DNA from: Pseudomonadota bacterium
Lineage (GTDB): Bacteria > Pseudomonadota > Gammaproteobacteria > Xanthomonadales > Rhodanobacteraceae
DNA: 44,649 bases
Assembly: GCA_021815695.1 (NCBI GenBank)
Contig: JAKAZT010000004.1
Span: 1 to 44,649, forward strand
Direction of reading: 5' to 3'
A program made the translations under genes and the position numbers. Positions 1 to 8,076 of this stretch are shown piece after piece; within the stretch, counting starts at the first letter, position 1; the number at the start of each line of letters is the position of its first letter. Under the pieces are notes generated by a model that was not told the origin of the DNA, did no database searches, and worked only from the letters and a program-made list of their open reading frames with translations.

Positions 1-170
1 GGTCGTCGGGAGTCCCTCGCTGCCCCGTGCCGCCGCACCCGAGTCTTCGCTGCACTCAATCCGAGGCCGCGGCTTCTCAGTCATCCCGAGGCCGCGACTC
101 CGAGGCCGCGACTCCTCTGTCAACCCGAAGCCGGGCCCTCCAGTGTTCCCGAGGCCACCGCCCTCTCCTG

Positions 171-209
171 TCATCCCGAGGCCGCAGGCCGAAGGATCTG
201 ACAAGCGAC
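171..209 (+). repeat. 39-bp dispersed repeat, copy A
   Basis: This begins TCATCCCGAGGCCGCAGGCC and ends GATCTGACAAGCGAC. It matches 326-364 at 37 of 39 positions. The core (TCATCC-GAG-GC-GAAGGATCT) is the same motif as at 22999-23023, so it looks like a genome-dispersed intergenic repeat and not a local duplication. Confidence 0.7.
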
Positions 210-251
210 GGGCTCCCCGCTGCATGGCCGGCCGGGGTGGCCCGGCAAACC

Positions 252-278
252 AGATGCTTCGCTGCGCTCAGCATGACA
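252..278 (-). repeat. inverted copy of the TCATCC...GGATCT repeat family
   Basis: The plus strand reads AGATGCTTCGCTGCGCTCAG and then CATGACA. That is the reverse complement of the form seen at 22999-23023, with two changes. With the direct copies on each side it could fold into alternative long stem-loops. Confidence 0.55.
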
Positions 279-282
279 AGAC

Positions 283-315
283 TTTTGGCACGCCAAGGCC
301 TTCGGCATGCCAAAA
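283..315. repeat. hairpin between repeat copies
   Basis: The arms TTTTGGCA (283-290) and TGCCAAAA (308-315) pair perfectly. The 17-nt interior can extend the stem through GCC/GGC and AAG/CTT. No T-tract follows on either strand, so this is more likely part of a repeat cassette than a terminator. Confidence 0.5.
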
Positions 316-325
316 CCCTCCGGTG

Positions 326-364
326 TCATCCTGAGGTCGCAGGCCGAAGGATCTGACAAGCGAC
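326..364 (+). repeat. 39-bp dispersed repeat, copy B
   Basis: This is the second direct copy of the repeat at 171-209, differing at two positions (C to T at two CCGAG/GGCCG sites). It begins 155 bp downstream of copy A. Confidence 0.7.
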
Positions 365-654
365 CGACGCCGGATGACTTGGCCATCGGCACCATGCATC
401 CCTGCGTCGACGTCCCCGGCCACACCATCCCTGGCGTGGCGTTCGTGGGCGCGCGAGCGCCCCCTCACCCGTCGCGGCGCTCAGGGCGACAACGAGGGAG
501 GGACGCCATGACAGCGAGGGTGCGCCATGACAGCGATGCGGGTCGATCGGCAAAGCCCGGCGAACCGCCTGCCCAGGAACTGGGCTGGTCAGCACGACCT
601 GCGGTGTTCATGGGTCATCCGGGGTGACGGCGGTCGGACGCGGCGGCACGCCGC

Positions 655-1440
655 TCAGCGGGCGATCACGATGCGCGCGGGGCAGTTGCCGCGACGACCG
701 GCGGCGAGGCTGGCGGGCGCCGGGAACGTGTCGATGCGGTCGGCGCGGATCGTCAGCCAGACCTGCACCAGCACGTCCGCGCGTGCCGCGCCGGGGTCGC
801 GGCCGCAGCGCAGTTCCAGCGCCGCGCCGGAATCGAGGCCGAACCCGCGCGCGAACGCCGCGAGCAGCGCCGTGCGGCGGATCGTCTGCCCGCGATGCGC
901 GCGCACCCAGGCCGTGAACGGGTTGGCGTTGACGCTGGCGGCAAGATCCAGGGCGCGGCGGAAAAAGGCGTTGGCCTCGAAGCCGTAGCAGGCCGCGTGC
1001 TTGAAGAACTCGTGGCGATCGAGGCAGCTCGCCGCGGCCGGCATTGCCTTGTCCAGCCGCGCGCGCAGCACCGGCTCGAGATCGAGTCGCGGATTGGCGC
1101 AGGAACTTGCGGGAATGGCGTGATCCGCGCCGTACCAGTAGCAGCCGTAGCGCCACCAGGTCGGGTCGGGCATGCCGGCCTGCGCGAGACCGCGCGGCGT
1201 GCTCGGCCACAGGCCGTGCAGGCTCCACTGCCGGCTGGCGGCCGCATCGGGTTTGCGCGTGGCACAGTCCGGGCCGGCCAGTTCGTCGTGCGTCCGGCAG
1301 GCACCCGGCTCCCAGATCAGGGCGAAGGTGTAGTGCCCGAAGCGCATGTCGCGCGGCAGCGCGTCCGCACGCGCCCGAGTGCTGCCCGGCAGCATCGCCG
1401 TCAGCAGCAGGAATCCCAGTCCGATTCGCCACGCGCGCAT
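655..1440 (-). CDS. secreted ribonuclease T2 family protein (RNase I-like)
   Basis: A predicted 261-residue endoribonuclease that would cleave RNA through a 2',3'-cyclic phosphate intermediate in the periplasm or outside the cell. Both family signatures are visible: WSLHGLWP near residues 73-79 (CAS I, catalytic His75) and RHEFFKHAACY near 142-152 (CAS II, His143, Glu144, Lys147, His148). Several Cys residues could form disulfides. Residues 1-27 look like a Sec signal peptide with a basic start and a Leu-rich core. The ATG at 1440 was chosen because AAGGTG precedes it and the signal peptide follows directly; the frame stays open further upstream but that part resembles nothing. It is divergent from ubiA. 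The nearest known relative type is enterobacterial RNase I; the exact substrate preference cannot be seen. Confidence 0.88.
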   Translation of the reverse strand: MRAWRIGLGFLLLTAMLPGSTRARADALPRDMRFGHYTFALIWEPGACRTHDELAGPDCATRKPDAAASRQWSLHGLWPSTPRGLAQAGMPDPTWWRYGCYWYGADHAIPASSCANPRLDLEPVLRARLDKAMPAAASCLDRHEFFKHAACYGFEANAFFRRALDLAASVNANPFTAWVRAHRGQTIRRTALLAAFARGFGLDSGAALELRCGRDPGAARADVLVQVWLTIRADRIDTFPAPASLAAGRRGNCPARIVIAR

Positions 1441-1675
1441 CACCTTCGCCCGTCGCTGCCTTTTCGGCGAGCTTAATCGAAGGCGCAGACGGCACGAGGT
1501 CCTCCGCACGCCGCTGGTGCGGTGTCCCGGAGCTACGCGTCGGCGAATGCCGGTGGATTTCGCTGCGCGACCCGGCGCGACGAGGAGGCATGTCCGCGCC
1601 ATGGCGACGCGGCGCAACGCCGTATCGCGCCGCAAGACGCGGGAATGACGGATGCGCATTTCCGGGACACCGCAC

Positions 1676-1681
1676 TAGACT
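1676..1681 (+). promoter_or_regulatory. -10-like TAGACT just upstream of ubiA
   Basis: TAGACT ends 6 bp before the ubiA ATG at 1688, and no Shine-Dalgarno sequence fits in between. A -10 box this close to the start codon suggests a leaderless transcript. The same TAGACT string sits at 25134-25139 upstream of the lipoprotein gene. No convincing -35 is seen. Confidence 0.35.
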
Positions 1682-1687
1682 GGCGCG

Positions 1688-2707
1688 ATGCCGCAGCCGC
1701 CGCGACCACCCCGCCGTCAGCCCCCCAGGCCGCATGCCGCACGGCTGCGGCCGCGTCCGCCGGCACCCGCGGCCGGCGCACGGCCGGCGGACGCCTCGGC
1801 GCGCTCCACGGCGGCGATCGAGTTCCTGCTGCGGGCACTGCCCGGGCACCGGCGCGAGCGCGCTCGCGCCTATCTGGTGCTGACCCGCTTCGATCGCCCG
1901 GTCGGCGCGCTGTTGCTGATGTGGCCGACATGGTGGGCGCTGTGGCTGGCCACGCATGATTTCCCGTCGCTGAAACTGCTGGCGATCTTCACCGTCGGCG
2001 TGTTCGTGATGCGCGCCGCGGGCTGCGCGATCAACGACTACGCCGACCGCGATCTCGATCCGCAGGTGCGGCGCACCGCCGGTCGGCCGCTGGCTGCGGG
2101 CCGGGTGACGCCGCGCGAGGCGCTGGTGGTGTTCGCCGTGCTGCTGATCGTCGCCTTCGGTCTGGTGCTGCTGACCAATCCGCTGACGATCAAGCTCAGC
2201 TTCGCCGGCGCCGCGCTGGCGGCACTGTATCCCTTCAGCAAGCGCCATACCGACCTGCCGCAGGTGGTGCTGGGCGCGGCCTTCGGCTGGTCGATTCCGA
2301 TGGCTTTCGCGGCGGTCCAGGGTACGGTGCCGCCGCTGGGCTGGCTGCTGTTTCTCGGCAACGTGCTGTGGTCGACGATCTACGACACCGAGTACGCGAT
2401 GGTCGATCGCGCGGACGACCTGAAGGCCGGCGCGCGCTCGACCGCGATCCTGTTCGGTGACGCCGATCTGCCGATCCTCGGCGTGCTGATCGCGAGTTTC
2501 CTGCTGACCATGCTGCTGGTCGGCACGCGCGCGCAGTTGGCGTGGCCGTACTTTCTCGGACTTGTCGCCGCGGCCGGCCAGTTCGGCTGGCAGCTGCGGA
2601 CCCAGCGCGACCGCCGACCCGAACATTGCCTGGCCGCGTTCCGCCAGAACAATCTGCTGGGCATGACGCTGTGGGCCGGCATGGCGCTGGCGCTGGCGTT
2701 GCGCTGA
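1688..2707 (+). CDS. ubiA: 4-hydroxybenzoate polyprenyltransferase UbiA
   Basis: An integral membrane prenyltransferase that attaches the polyprenyl tail to 4-hydroxybenzoate, the step committing to ubiquinone. Both Asp-rich motifs that bind Mg-diphosphate are intact: NDYADRDLD at residues 116-124 and YDTEYAMVDRADD at 232-244. Multiple hydrophobic helices span about residues 70-335. At 339 residues it is longer than E. coli UbiA (about 290) because of a Pro/Arg/Ala-rich N-terminal extension of about 40-50 residues with no obvious domain. The true start could therefore be further in, but no good internal ATG with a ribosome binding site is visible before the first helix. The window also carries ubiE (31963-32709), though not adjacent. 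Confidence 0.95.
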   Translation: MPQPPRPPRRQPPRPHAARLRPRPPAPAAGARPADASARSTAAIEFLLRALPGHRRERARAYLVLTRFDRPVGALLLMWPTWWALWLATHDFPSLKLLAIFTVGVFVMRAAGCAINDYADRDLDPQVRRTAGRPLAAGRVTPREALVVFAVLLIVAFGLVLLTNPLTIKLSFAGAALAALYPFSKRHTDLPQVVLGAAFGWSIPMAFAAVQGTVPPLGWLLFLGNVLWSTIYDTEYAMVDRADDLKAGARSTAILFGDADLPILGVLIASFLLTMLLVGTRAQLAWPYFLGLVAAAGQFGWQLRTQRDRRPEHCLAAFRQNNLLGMTLWAGMALALALR

Positions 2708-2743
2708 GGCGATGATGCCGCGTCTCCACCGCGAGCCGCACGC

Positions 2744-3589
2744 GTGATCGGACGCATCCGCCGCCACTTCGACGACCTCGCGGACCGCCAGCGCATCGCC
2801 ATCGCGCTGGCCAGGGGCGCGCGCATGCCCGCGCGGCGCATCGATCTGCGCGATCCTGCCACGTGGGAGTTCTCCGCCTTCAGCCAGAACGGCGAGGATG
2901 GCGTGCTCGACGTGCTGCGCAGCCAGCTGATTGACGCCAACCGCAGCTTCATCGAGATCGGCGCCAGCGATGGCATCGACAACAACACCGCCTGGCTGGC
3001 GATCGCCGAAAAATACGGCGGCCTGATGGTCGAGGGCGATGCGCGCAAGTCGGCGCGTGCGCGGCGCCTGCTGCCGCTGGCCGGCGTCGGTGTCGAATGC
3101 CTGGCACTGTTCGTCACCCGCGCCGGCGTGCCCGCGCTGGTGCAGCGCGCGCTGTTTCGCGACCCGGACGTGTGCTCGCTGGATATCGACGGCAACGATT
3201 GCCACATCGCCGACGCGCTGCTCGCGGCCGGCCTGCGCCCGAAGATCTGGGTGGTCGAGTACAACGCCACCTTCGGCCCCGAGCGCCGCGTCAGCATTCC
3301 CTACGCCGACGCCTTCGACTTCACCGCCGCGCATCCGACCCAGCTCTACTACGGCGTGTCGGTCGCCGGCTGGCGCGCGTTTTTCGCGCAGCACGGCTAT
3401 CGCTTCGTCGGCGTCGAGCGCAACGGCGTCAACGCCTTCTTCGCGGATCCGGCCTGCTTCGCGCCGGCGTTTCTCGATGGCGTCCGCGGCCTCGACTTCG
3501 CCGAAAACCGCTACCAGCTGCACAAGTTCCGCCAGCCGTGGCCGCAGCAGTTCGAGCGCATCGCCGGGATGCCGCTGGTGGAGATCTGA
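2744..3589 (+). CDS. FkbM-like putative methyltransferase
   Basis: A 281-residue protein with features of a Rossmann-fold methyltransferase. It has a SAM-loop-like SFIEIGASDG at residues 68-77, preceded by FSQNGEDGVL (46-55), a combination seen in FkbM-type and exopolysaccharide-associated proteins. SLDIDGNDCHI further on may be the second acidic motif. There is no signal peptide or membrane segment, so it is probably cytoplasmic. The start is GTG at 2744, because the ATGs at 2712/2715 are in another frame that stops at once. It lies 36 bp downstream of ubiA on the same strand and may be co-transcribed, but no functional link to ubiquinone is apparent. The substrate (sugar or other polar group) is unknown. 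Confidence 0.6.
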   Translation: MIGRIRRHFDDLADRQRIAIALARGARMPARRIDLRDPATWEFSAFSQNGEDGVLDVLRSQLIDANRSFIEIGASDGIDNNTAWLAIAEKYGGLMVEGDARKSARARRLLPLAGVGVECLALFVTRAGVPALVQRALFRDPDVCSLDIDGNDCHIADALLAAGLRPKIWVVEYNATFGPERRVSIPYADAFDFTAAHPTQLYYGVSVAGWRAFFAQHGYRFVGVERNGVNAFFADPACFAPAFLDGVRGLDFAENRYQLHKFRQPWPQQFERIAGMPLVEI

Positions 3590-3598
3590 GGCACGCGC

Positions 3599-4000
3599 TC
3601 AGCGCTTGCGCACCTTCTTGCAGCGCGCCTTGAGCCAGGCCGCCAGCGCGGCCTCGTCGAAGCGGCCGGCGGCGAGATCCTGGATCACCGCGACGGCCTC
3701 GATTTCGGGGGCGTCGAGAACCTGGCCGTTGAGACGCAGAAAAACATACATCGCCATCAGCGCAACGCGCTTGTTGCCGTCGGAAAAGCTGTGGTTGCGC
3801 GCCAGTCCGAAACCATAGGCGGCGGCAAGCTCCGTCAGTGTCGCCGGCGGATCACCGTAGGTGTGGCGCTGCCGCGGCCGCGCCAGTGCGGACTCGAGCA
3901 GCACCTCGTTGCAGCGCGCGTCGAGGCCGCCGTATTCGGCCAGCAGTTCGGCGTGCAGCGCCCGCACCAGGCCGGCGCTGAGCCAGACTGGCGTCCTCAT
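3599..4000 (-). CDS. doc: Doc-type (death-on-curing) toxin, Fic fold
   Basis: A 133-residue toxin of the Doc branch of the Fic superfamily. Doc proteins inactivate elongation factor Tu by phosphorylation. The signature is complete: HSFSDGNKR at residues 70-78, matching HxFx(D/E)GN(K/G)R with catalytic His70. The N-terminal WLSAGLVRALHAELLAEYGG resembles the usual Doc opening. Its ATG overlaps the stop of the upstream antitoxin gene in the arrangement ATGA, as expected for a co-translated toxin-antitoxin pair. The basic tail (CKKVRKR) is unremarkable. Since Lys at the seventh motif position is typical of Doc and not of AMPylating Fic proteins, kinase activity is the likelier chemistry, by family. 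Confidence 0.9.
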   Translation of the reverse strand: MRTPVWLSAGLVRALHAELLAEYGGLDARCNEVLLESALARPRQRHTYGDPPATLTELAAAYGFGLARNHSFSDGNKRVALMAMYVFLRLNGQVLDAPEIEAVAVIQDLAAGRFDEAALAAWLKARCKKVRKR

Positions 4001-4221
4001 TTGGCCAGTTCACGCAGCGCGTTACGGAACTTGCGACGGCCTTCCTCGAACGCCCGCATGCCTTCGGCGAACACCGGGTCGTGCGCGTTCAACTGCACGC
4101 CGCCGGGGATGCGCGTCACGTACACGGTCTCGCCCTCGCGCACCTGCAGGTGTTCGAGTTCCTCGCGCGGCAGGATCACGCCGTAGGAGTTGCCGATCTT
4201 GCGGATCTTGAGTTCGCTCAT
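3997..4221 (-). CDS. AbrB/MazE-type antitoxin of the Doc toxin
   Basis: A 74-residue protein. Residues 1-45 form a SpoVT/AbrB swapped-hairpin DNA-binding domain (KIRKIGNSYGVILPREEL and a following hydrophobic strand). The charged C-terminal half (FAEGMRAFEEGRRKFRNALRELAK) is the likely toxin-binding tail. The start ATG at 4221 was chosen over a GTG at 4245 because GAGG lies 8 bp upstream and the domain begins directly. Classical Doc toxins pair with Phd antitoxins, so this is a hybrid pair; such AbrB-Doc pairs are known. It should repress its own operon, and a perfect 16-bp palindrome overlaps a -10-like TATAAC about 50 bp upstream. Confidence 0.85.
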   Translation of the reverse strand: MSELKIRKIGNSYGVILPREELEHLQVREGETVYVTRIPGGVQLNAHDPVFAEGMRAFEEGRRKFRNALRELAK

Positions 4222-4270
4222 GCTACGGGCCTCGGTGACGGACACCGGCGGCGGGCAAGCCGCCGTCGTG

Positions 4271-4286
4271 CAAAGTTATAACTTTG
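4271..4286. promoter_or_regulatory. 16-bp palindromic operator of the antitoxin-doc operon
   Basis: CAAAGTTATAACTTTG is a perfect palindrome, strikingly AT-rich in this GC-rich context. Read leftward it contains TATAAC, a good -10 hexamer, so a dimer bound here would block the promoter. It lies 49 bp upstream of the antitoxin ATG (4221). A 7-bp inverted repeat (4246-4252 with 4259-4265) sits between. Autorepression by the AbrB-type antitoxin is the obvious model, but is inferred. Confidence 0.6.
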
Positions 4287-4295
4287 GTGGCAACT

Positions 4296-5027
4296 CTAGC
4301 GCCGTGCCGGCGCGCGCGCCAGTGCCCACACGTCCACCCGCGCCACGCCGGCGCGCTTGAGTACGCGCGCGCATTCCGCCAGCGTCGCGCCGGTGGTCAT
4401 CACGTCGTCGAGCAGGGCGATGTGCAGCGGGAGGCCGGCGGCGCGCAACGGGCGCAGACGGAACGCGCCGCGCACGTTGGCGCGCCGGCGCTTGGCGTCG
4501 AGTTCGGTCTGCTGGTGGGTGACGCGCACCCGCTCGAGCACGTCGTGACGCAGCGGAATGCCGAGCGCACTGGCCAGCGGGCGTGCCAGCTCCAGCGCCT
4601 GGTTGTAGCCGCGCCGGCGCAGGCGACCACGGTGCAACGGCACCGGCACGATCAGGTCCGGCCGCGACGGCGGCGGACCTGCCGCCAGCCACTGCGCGGC
4701 CAGCACGCGCCCGGCGGCCAGTCCGGCCGCGAATTTGAAGCGGCTCTCCAGCCGATCCAGCGGCCATTCGTAGCGGAACGGCACCCACGCCGTATCCCAG
4801 GGCGGCGGTTCGCGTTGGCAGGCCCCGCAGAGTGCGGCGGGCTGGGCCAGCGGCTCGGCGCAGCGCGTGCAGCAGACGGGATTGCGCGGCAGTTCGGCGG
4901 CGCAGGCGGCGCAGAGGTCGTCACCGCCCCCCGGCGCTGCGCACAGCAGGCAGCGCGACGGCAGCAGCAGTCGTTCGAGACGCCGCGCGCCGTCAACCAG
5001 CAAGGCCCGGATCCGGTTGACAGCCAT
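4296..5027 (-). CDS. comF: ComF family phosphoribosyltransferase-like protein
   Basis: A 243-residue ComF/GntX-type protein, a family linked to DNA uptake and to handling imported DNA. The N-terminal part has paired cysteines typical of a double zinc finger (C26/C29, C39/C42, C52 and later CxxC near 67-70). The C-terminal part is a phosphoribosyltransferase fold with the PRPP-loop motif [12 protein letters not shown] near 204-215. The ATG at 5027 follows GGAGGGGAG; longer upstream starts would run into bioB. It is divergent from bioB with 46 bp between the starts, an arrangement I associate with Xanthomonadales (recalled, not checked). The family's biochemical role is poorly defined. Confidence 0.88.
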   Translation of the reverse strand: MAVNRIRALLVDGARRLERLLLPSRCLLCAAPGGGDDLCAACAAELPRNPVCCTRCAEPLAQPAALCGACQREPPPWDTAWVPFRYEWPLDRLESRFKFAAGLAAGRVLAAQWLAAGPPPSRPDLIVPVPLHRGRLRRRGYNQALELARPLASALGIPLRHDVLERVRVTHQQTELDAKRRRANVRGAFRLRPLRAAGLPLHIALLDDVMTTGATLAECARVLKRAGVARVDVWALARAPARR

Positions 5028-5073
5028 CCGCTCCCCTCCCAGACTCGCCGCCACTCTACCGCGGACGACCGCC

Positions 5074-6117
5074 ATGACCGCCCTGCGCCACGACTGGACG
5101 CGCGCCGAGGTGTGCGCGCTGTTCGAGCTGCCGTTCAACGATCTGCTGGCGCGCGCGCACGCCGTGCATCGCGCGCACCACGACCCCAACGCGGTGCAGG
5201 TCTCGACCCTGCTGTCGATCAAGACCGGCGGTTGCCCCGAGGACTGCGCTTACTGCCCGCAAGCGGCGCGCTACGACACCGGCGTCGCGGCGCACAAGCT
5301 GATGAGCGTCGAGGCGGTGCTGGAGCGCGCGCGCGCGGCCAAAGCCGCCGGCGCCAGCCGCTTCTGCATGGGCGCGGCGTGGCGCGCGCCCAAGGATCGC
5401 GAGGTCGCGCAGGTGGCCGAGATCGTGGCGGCGGTGAAGGCGCTGGGCTTGGAGACCTGCGCCACGCTCGGCATGCTGAGCGCGCCGCAGGCGGACACGC
5501 TGAAGTCCGCCGGCCTCGACTACTACAACCACAATCTCGACAGCGCGCCGGAGTTCTACGGCGAGATCATCCACACGCGCCAGTACCAGGACCGGCTCGA
5601 CACCCTGGAGCACGTGCGCGACGCCGGCCTGAAGACCTGCTGCGGCGGCATCGTCGGCATGGGCGAGACGCGCGAGCAGCGCGCCGGTCTGCTGCAAACG
5701 CTGGCGACCCTGCCCGAGCATCCGCAGTCGGTGCCGATCAACCGTCTGGTGCAGGTCGCCGGTACGCCGCTGGCCGGCACCGCCGAACTCGATCCCTTCG
5801 AGTTCGTGCGCACGATCGCGGTCGCGCGCCTGCTGATGCCGGCGTCGATGGTGCGGCTGTCGGCCGGCCGCGCCGGGATGAGCGACGAGTTGCAGGCGCT
5901 GTGCTTCTTCGCCGGCGCCAACTCGATCTTTTACGGCGAGAAGCTGCTGACCACCGGCAATCCCGACGTCGCCCACGATCAGGCCTTGTTCGCGCGTCTC
6001 GGCCTGCACGCGCTGGAAGTCGAGCCCGAACCGGGCACCGCGCACGCCGATCTGGTCGCGGCCGACGCCTGCTGCGGCGACGGTCGCGCAAACTGCGGCT
6101 GCAGTGCCGCGGCCTGA
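5074..6117 (+). CDS. bioB: biotin synthase BioB
   Basis: A radical-SAM enzyme inserting sulfur into dethiobiotin, the last step of biotin synthesis. The cluster motif CPEDCAYC gives C54, C58 and C61 for the 4Fe-4S cluster. Downstream, [21 protein letters not shown] and [14 protein letters not shown] carry the residues typical of the 2Fe-2S site and barrel. The length is 347 residues, close to E. coli BioB. The ATG at 5074 matches the family N-terminus ([13 protein letters not shown]). It is the first gene of a four-gene operon and overlaps bioF by 14 bp. bioA and bioD are not in this window. Confidence 0.97.
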   Translation: MTALRHDWTRAEVCALFELPFNDLLARAHAVHRAHHDPNAVQVSTLLSIKTGGCPEDCAYCPQAARYDTGVAAHKLMSVEAVLERARAAKAAGASRFCMGAAWRAPKDREVAQVAEIVAAVKALGLETCATLGMLSAPQADTLKSAGLDYYNHNLDSAPEFYGEIIHTRQYQDRLDTLEHVRDAGLKTCCGGIVGMGETREQRAGLLQTLATLPEHPQSVPINRLVQVAGTPLAGTAELDPFEFVRTIAVARLLMPASMVRLSAGRAGMSDELQALCFFAGANSIFYGEKLLTTGNPDVAHDQALFARLGLHALEVEPEPGTAHADLVAADACCGDGRANCGCSAAA

Positions 6118-7300
6118 GCTGCTGGCGCGGATCGCCGCGCGGCAGGCCGAACGCGAGCGCGCCGGCCTGCTGCGGCGGCTGCGCGCGGTCGAGCAGGCGC
6201 AGGGTCCGCGCGTGCGCATCGACGGCCGCGAGCTGCTGGCGTTCTGCAGCAACGACTACCTCGGCCTGGCGCAGCATCCGCAGCTGATCAAAGCGCTCCG
6301 GCGCGCGGCCGGTGACTGCGGCGTCGGCAGCACCGCGGCGCATCTGGTCATCGGCCATCATCGCGAGCACGCGGCGCTCGAAGCCGAACTGGCCGACTGG
6401 ACCGGCCGCGAGCGCGCGCTGCTGTTCTCGACCGGCTACGCCGCCAACCTCGGCGCGCTGCAGGCGTTGCTGGGTGCGGACGATCTCTGCGTGCAGGACA
6501 GGCTCAACCACGCCTGTCTGCTCGATGGCGCGCGACTGGCCGGCTGCACGCTCAAGCGCTATCCGCACGCCGACGTCGCCGGCGCCGCGCGCCAGCTGGC
6601 GACGGCGCCGCAGGCGGCAGCGCTGGTCGCCAGCGACGGCGTGTTCAGCATGGACGGCGACCTCGCCCCGCTGCCCGCGCTGGCGGCGCTGTGCGCGCGC
6701 GAGCAGGCCACCCTGATGATCGATGACGCCCACGGCCTCGGCGTGCTCGGCCCGCAGGGCGCCGGCAGCGTGGCCGATGCCGGACTGGCGCAAACCGACG
6801 TGCCGATACTGATGGCAACGCTGGGCAAGGCGCTGGGTTGCGCCGGCGCCTTCGTCGCCGGCCCGGCGGCGCTGATCGACGGCCTGACCCAGTTCGCGCG
6901 CACCTGGGTCTACAGCACCGCGCTGCCGCCCGCGCTGGCCGCGACCGCGCGGGCAGCGGTCGCCCTGGCCCGCCGCAGCGATGATCGCCGCGCCCATCTC
7001 GTAGCCCTGATCGCGCGCTTTCGCATCGGCGCCGCGCAGCTCGGCCTGCCGCTGGCGGCCTCGTCCACGCCGATCCAGCCGCTGCTGCTGGGCGACAGCG
7101 CCGCGGCGATGCGGGCGGCCGCGGCACTGGAGACGCGCGGACTGCTGGTGACCGCGATCCGTCCGCCGACGGTGCCCGAAGGCACGGCACGGTTGCGCAT
7201 CACGCTCAGCGCGGCACATGACGAGGCCGACGTCGATCGTCTGCTCGCGGCGCTGGCCGAAGTCGTGCCGCCGCCGCAGACGCTGGAGCCGGCGCCATGA
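6104..7300 (+). CDS. bioF: 8-amino-7-oxononanoate synthase BioF
   Basis: A PLP enzyme condensing pimeloyl-ACP with alanine to 8-amino-7-oxononanoate (KAPA). The expected features are all present: CSNDYLGL near 48-55, the FSTGYAANL stretch, [20 protein letters not shown] near 207-216 and the Schiff-base Lys242 in [13 protein letters not shown]. At 398 residues it is slightly longer than E. coli BioF. The start is GTG at 6104, inside bioB with a 14-bp overlap, because no in-frame ATG lies near the family start. The overlap indicates translational coupling with bioB. Confidence 0.95.
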   Translation: MPRPELLARIAARQAERERAGLLRRLRAVEQAQGPRVRIDGRELLAFCSNDYLGLAQHPQLIKALRRAAGDCGVGSTAAHLVIGHHREHAALEAELADWTGRERALLFSTGYAANLGALQALLGADDLCVQDRLNHACLLDGARLAGCTLKRYPHADVAGAARQLATAPQAAALVASDGVFSMDGDLAPLPALAALCAREQATLMIDDAHGLGVLGPQGAGSVADAGLAQTDVPILMATLGKALGCAGAFVAGPAALIDGLTQFARTWVYSTALPPALAATARAAVALARRSDDRRAHLVALIARFRIGAAQLGLPLAASSTPIQPLLLGDSAAAMRAAAALETRGLLVTAIRPPTVPEGTARLRITLSAAHDEADVDRLLAALAEVVPPPQTLEPAP

Positions 7301-8076
7301 ACGCGGGCGCGCTGTCCATCGAGACCCGCGGCCGCGGCGCGCAGCCGCTGGTGCTGATCCATGGCTGGGCGATGCACGGCGGCGTGTTCGCGCCGCTGGT
7401 CGAGGTGCTGGCCGAGCGCTGCAGGCTCTATCTCGTCGATCTGCCGGGCCACGGCCACTCGCGCGACAGTGCGGTGGCGCTGGAACCCGATGCGGTCGTC
7501 GCGGCGATCGCCGACGCCACGCCGCCGGCGACGTGGCTGGGCTGGTCGCTGGGCGGACTGTTCGCGCTGCACGCGGCGCTGACCCGGCCGGCGCAGGTGC
7601 GCGCGCTGGCGATGGTCTGCGCCACGCCGCGTTTCGTCGCCGCGCCCGACTGGCCGCACGGCATGACACCGGCCACCTTCGAGACCTTCGCCGCCGACCT
7701 GGACCGCGACTGGCGCGCCACGGTCGAGCGCTTTCTCGCCCTCGAAGTGCTGGGCGACGCGCGCGCACAGACCGACCTGCGCCGGCTGCGCGCCGATCTG
7801 TTCGCGCGCGGCGAACCCGACCCGGCGGCACTGGCGGCGGGCCTTGCGCTGCTCGAACGCAGCGACCTGCGTGCACGGCTGCCGCAGCTCGCCGTGCCCA
7901 GTGCATGGATCGCCGGCCGCCGCGATCGTCTGGTGCCATCGGCGGCGCTGCGCGCGGCGGCGACCGCATGCGGCGGCGCCTTCGCCGAACTCGAGCACGC
8001 CGCGCACGCGCCGTTTCTCGGCCACGCCGACGCGGTGGCCGCCGCGCTGGCGCCGTTGCTGGGTGCCGGCGCATGA
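7297..8076 (+). CDS. bioH: pimeloyl-ACP methyl ester carboxylesterase BioH
   Basis: An alpha/beta hydrolase that removes the methyl ester protecting pimeloyl-ACP, releasing it for BioF. LVLIHGWAMHGGVF (18-31) forms the oxyanion-hole region. GWSLGG places the nucleophile at Ser84. The acid is in AGRRDRLVP and the catalytic His in the EHAAHAPF stretch near the C-terminus. The length is 259 residues, like E. coli BioH. The start overlaps the bioF stop (ATGA), and the stop overlaps the bioC start in the same way, so the gene sits inside a fully coupled operon. Confidence 0.93.
   Translation: MNAGALSIETRGRGAQPLVLIHGWAMHGGVFAPLVEVLAERCRLYLVDLPGHGHSRDSAVALEPDAVVAAIADATPPATWLGWSLGGLFALHAALTRPAQVRALAMVCATPRFVAAPDWPHGMTPATFETFAADLDRDWRATVERFLALEVLGDARAQTDLRRLRADLFARGEPDPAALAAGLALLERSDLRARLPQLAVPSAWIAGRRDRLVPSAALRAAATACGGAFAELEHAAHAPFLGHADAVAAALAPLLGAGA

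Larger units (their letters stand above)
1..654. other. gene-free, repeat-rich flank
   Basis: I see no credible gene here: the open frames are short, lack family resemblance and are rich in Arg, Pro and Ser, as expected for random GC-rich DNA. The stretch holds two direct copies of a 39-bp repeat (171-209 and 326-364), an inverted relative of the same family (252-278), a truncated start of the repeat at 81-96 and a strong hairpin (283-315). A 14-bp direct repeat (CGCCATGACAGCGA) lies at 504-517 and 523-536. From about 364 to 654 nothing else is recognisable. Confidence 0.6.

Noticed and set aside
608-3523. 971-codon open frame on the minus strand overlapping RNase T2, ubiA and the FkbM-like gene
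   Set aside because: It is a GC-rich antisense shadow: it is Arg/Ala/Gln-rich, has no family resemblance and opposes recognisable genes.
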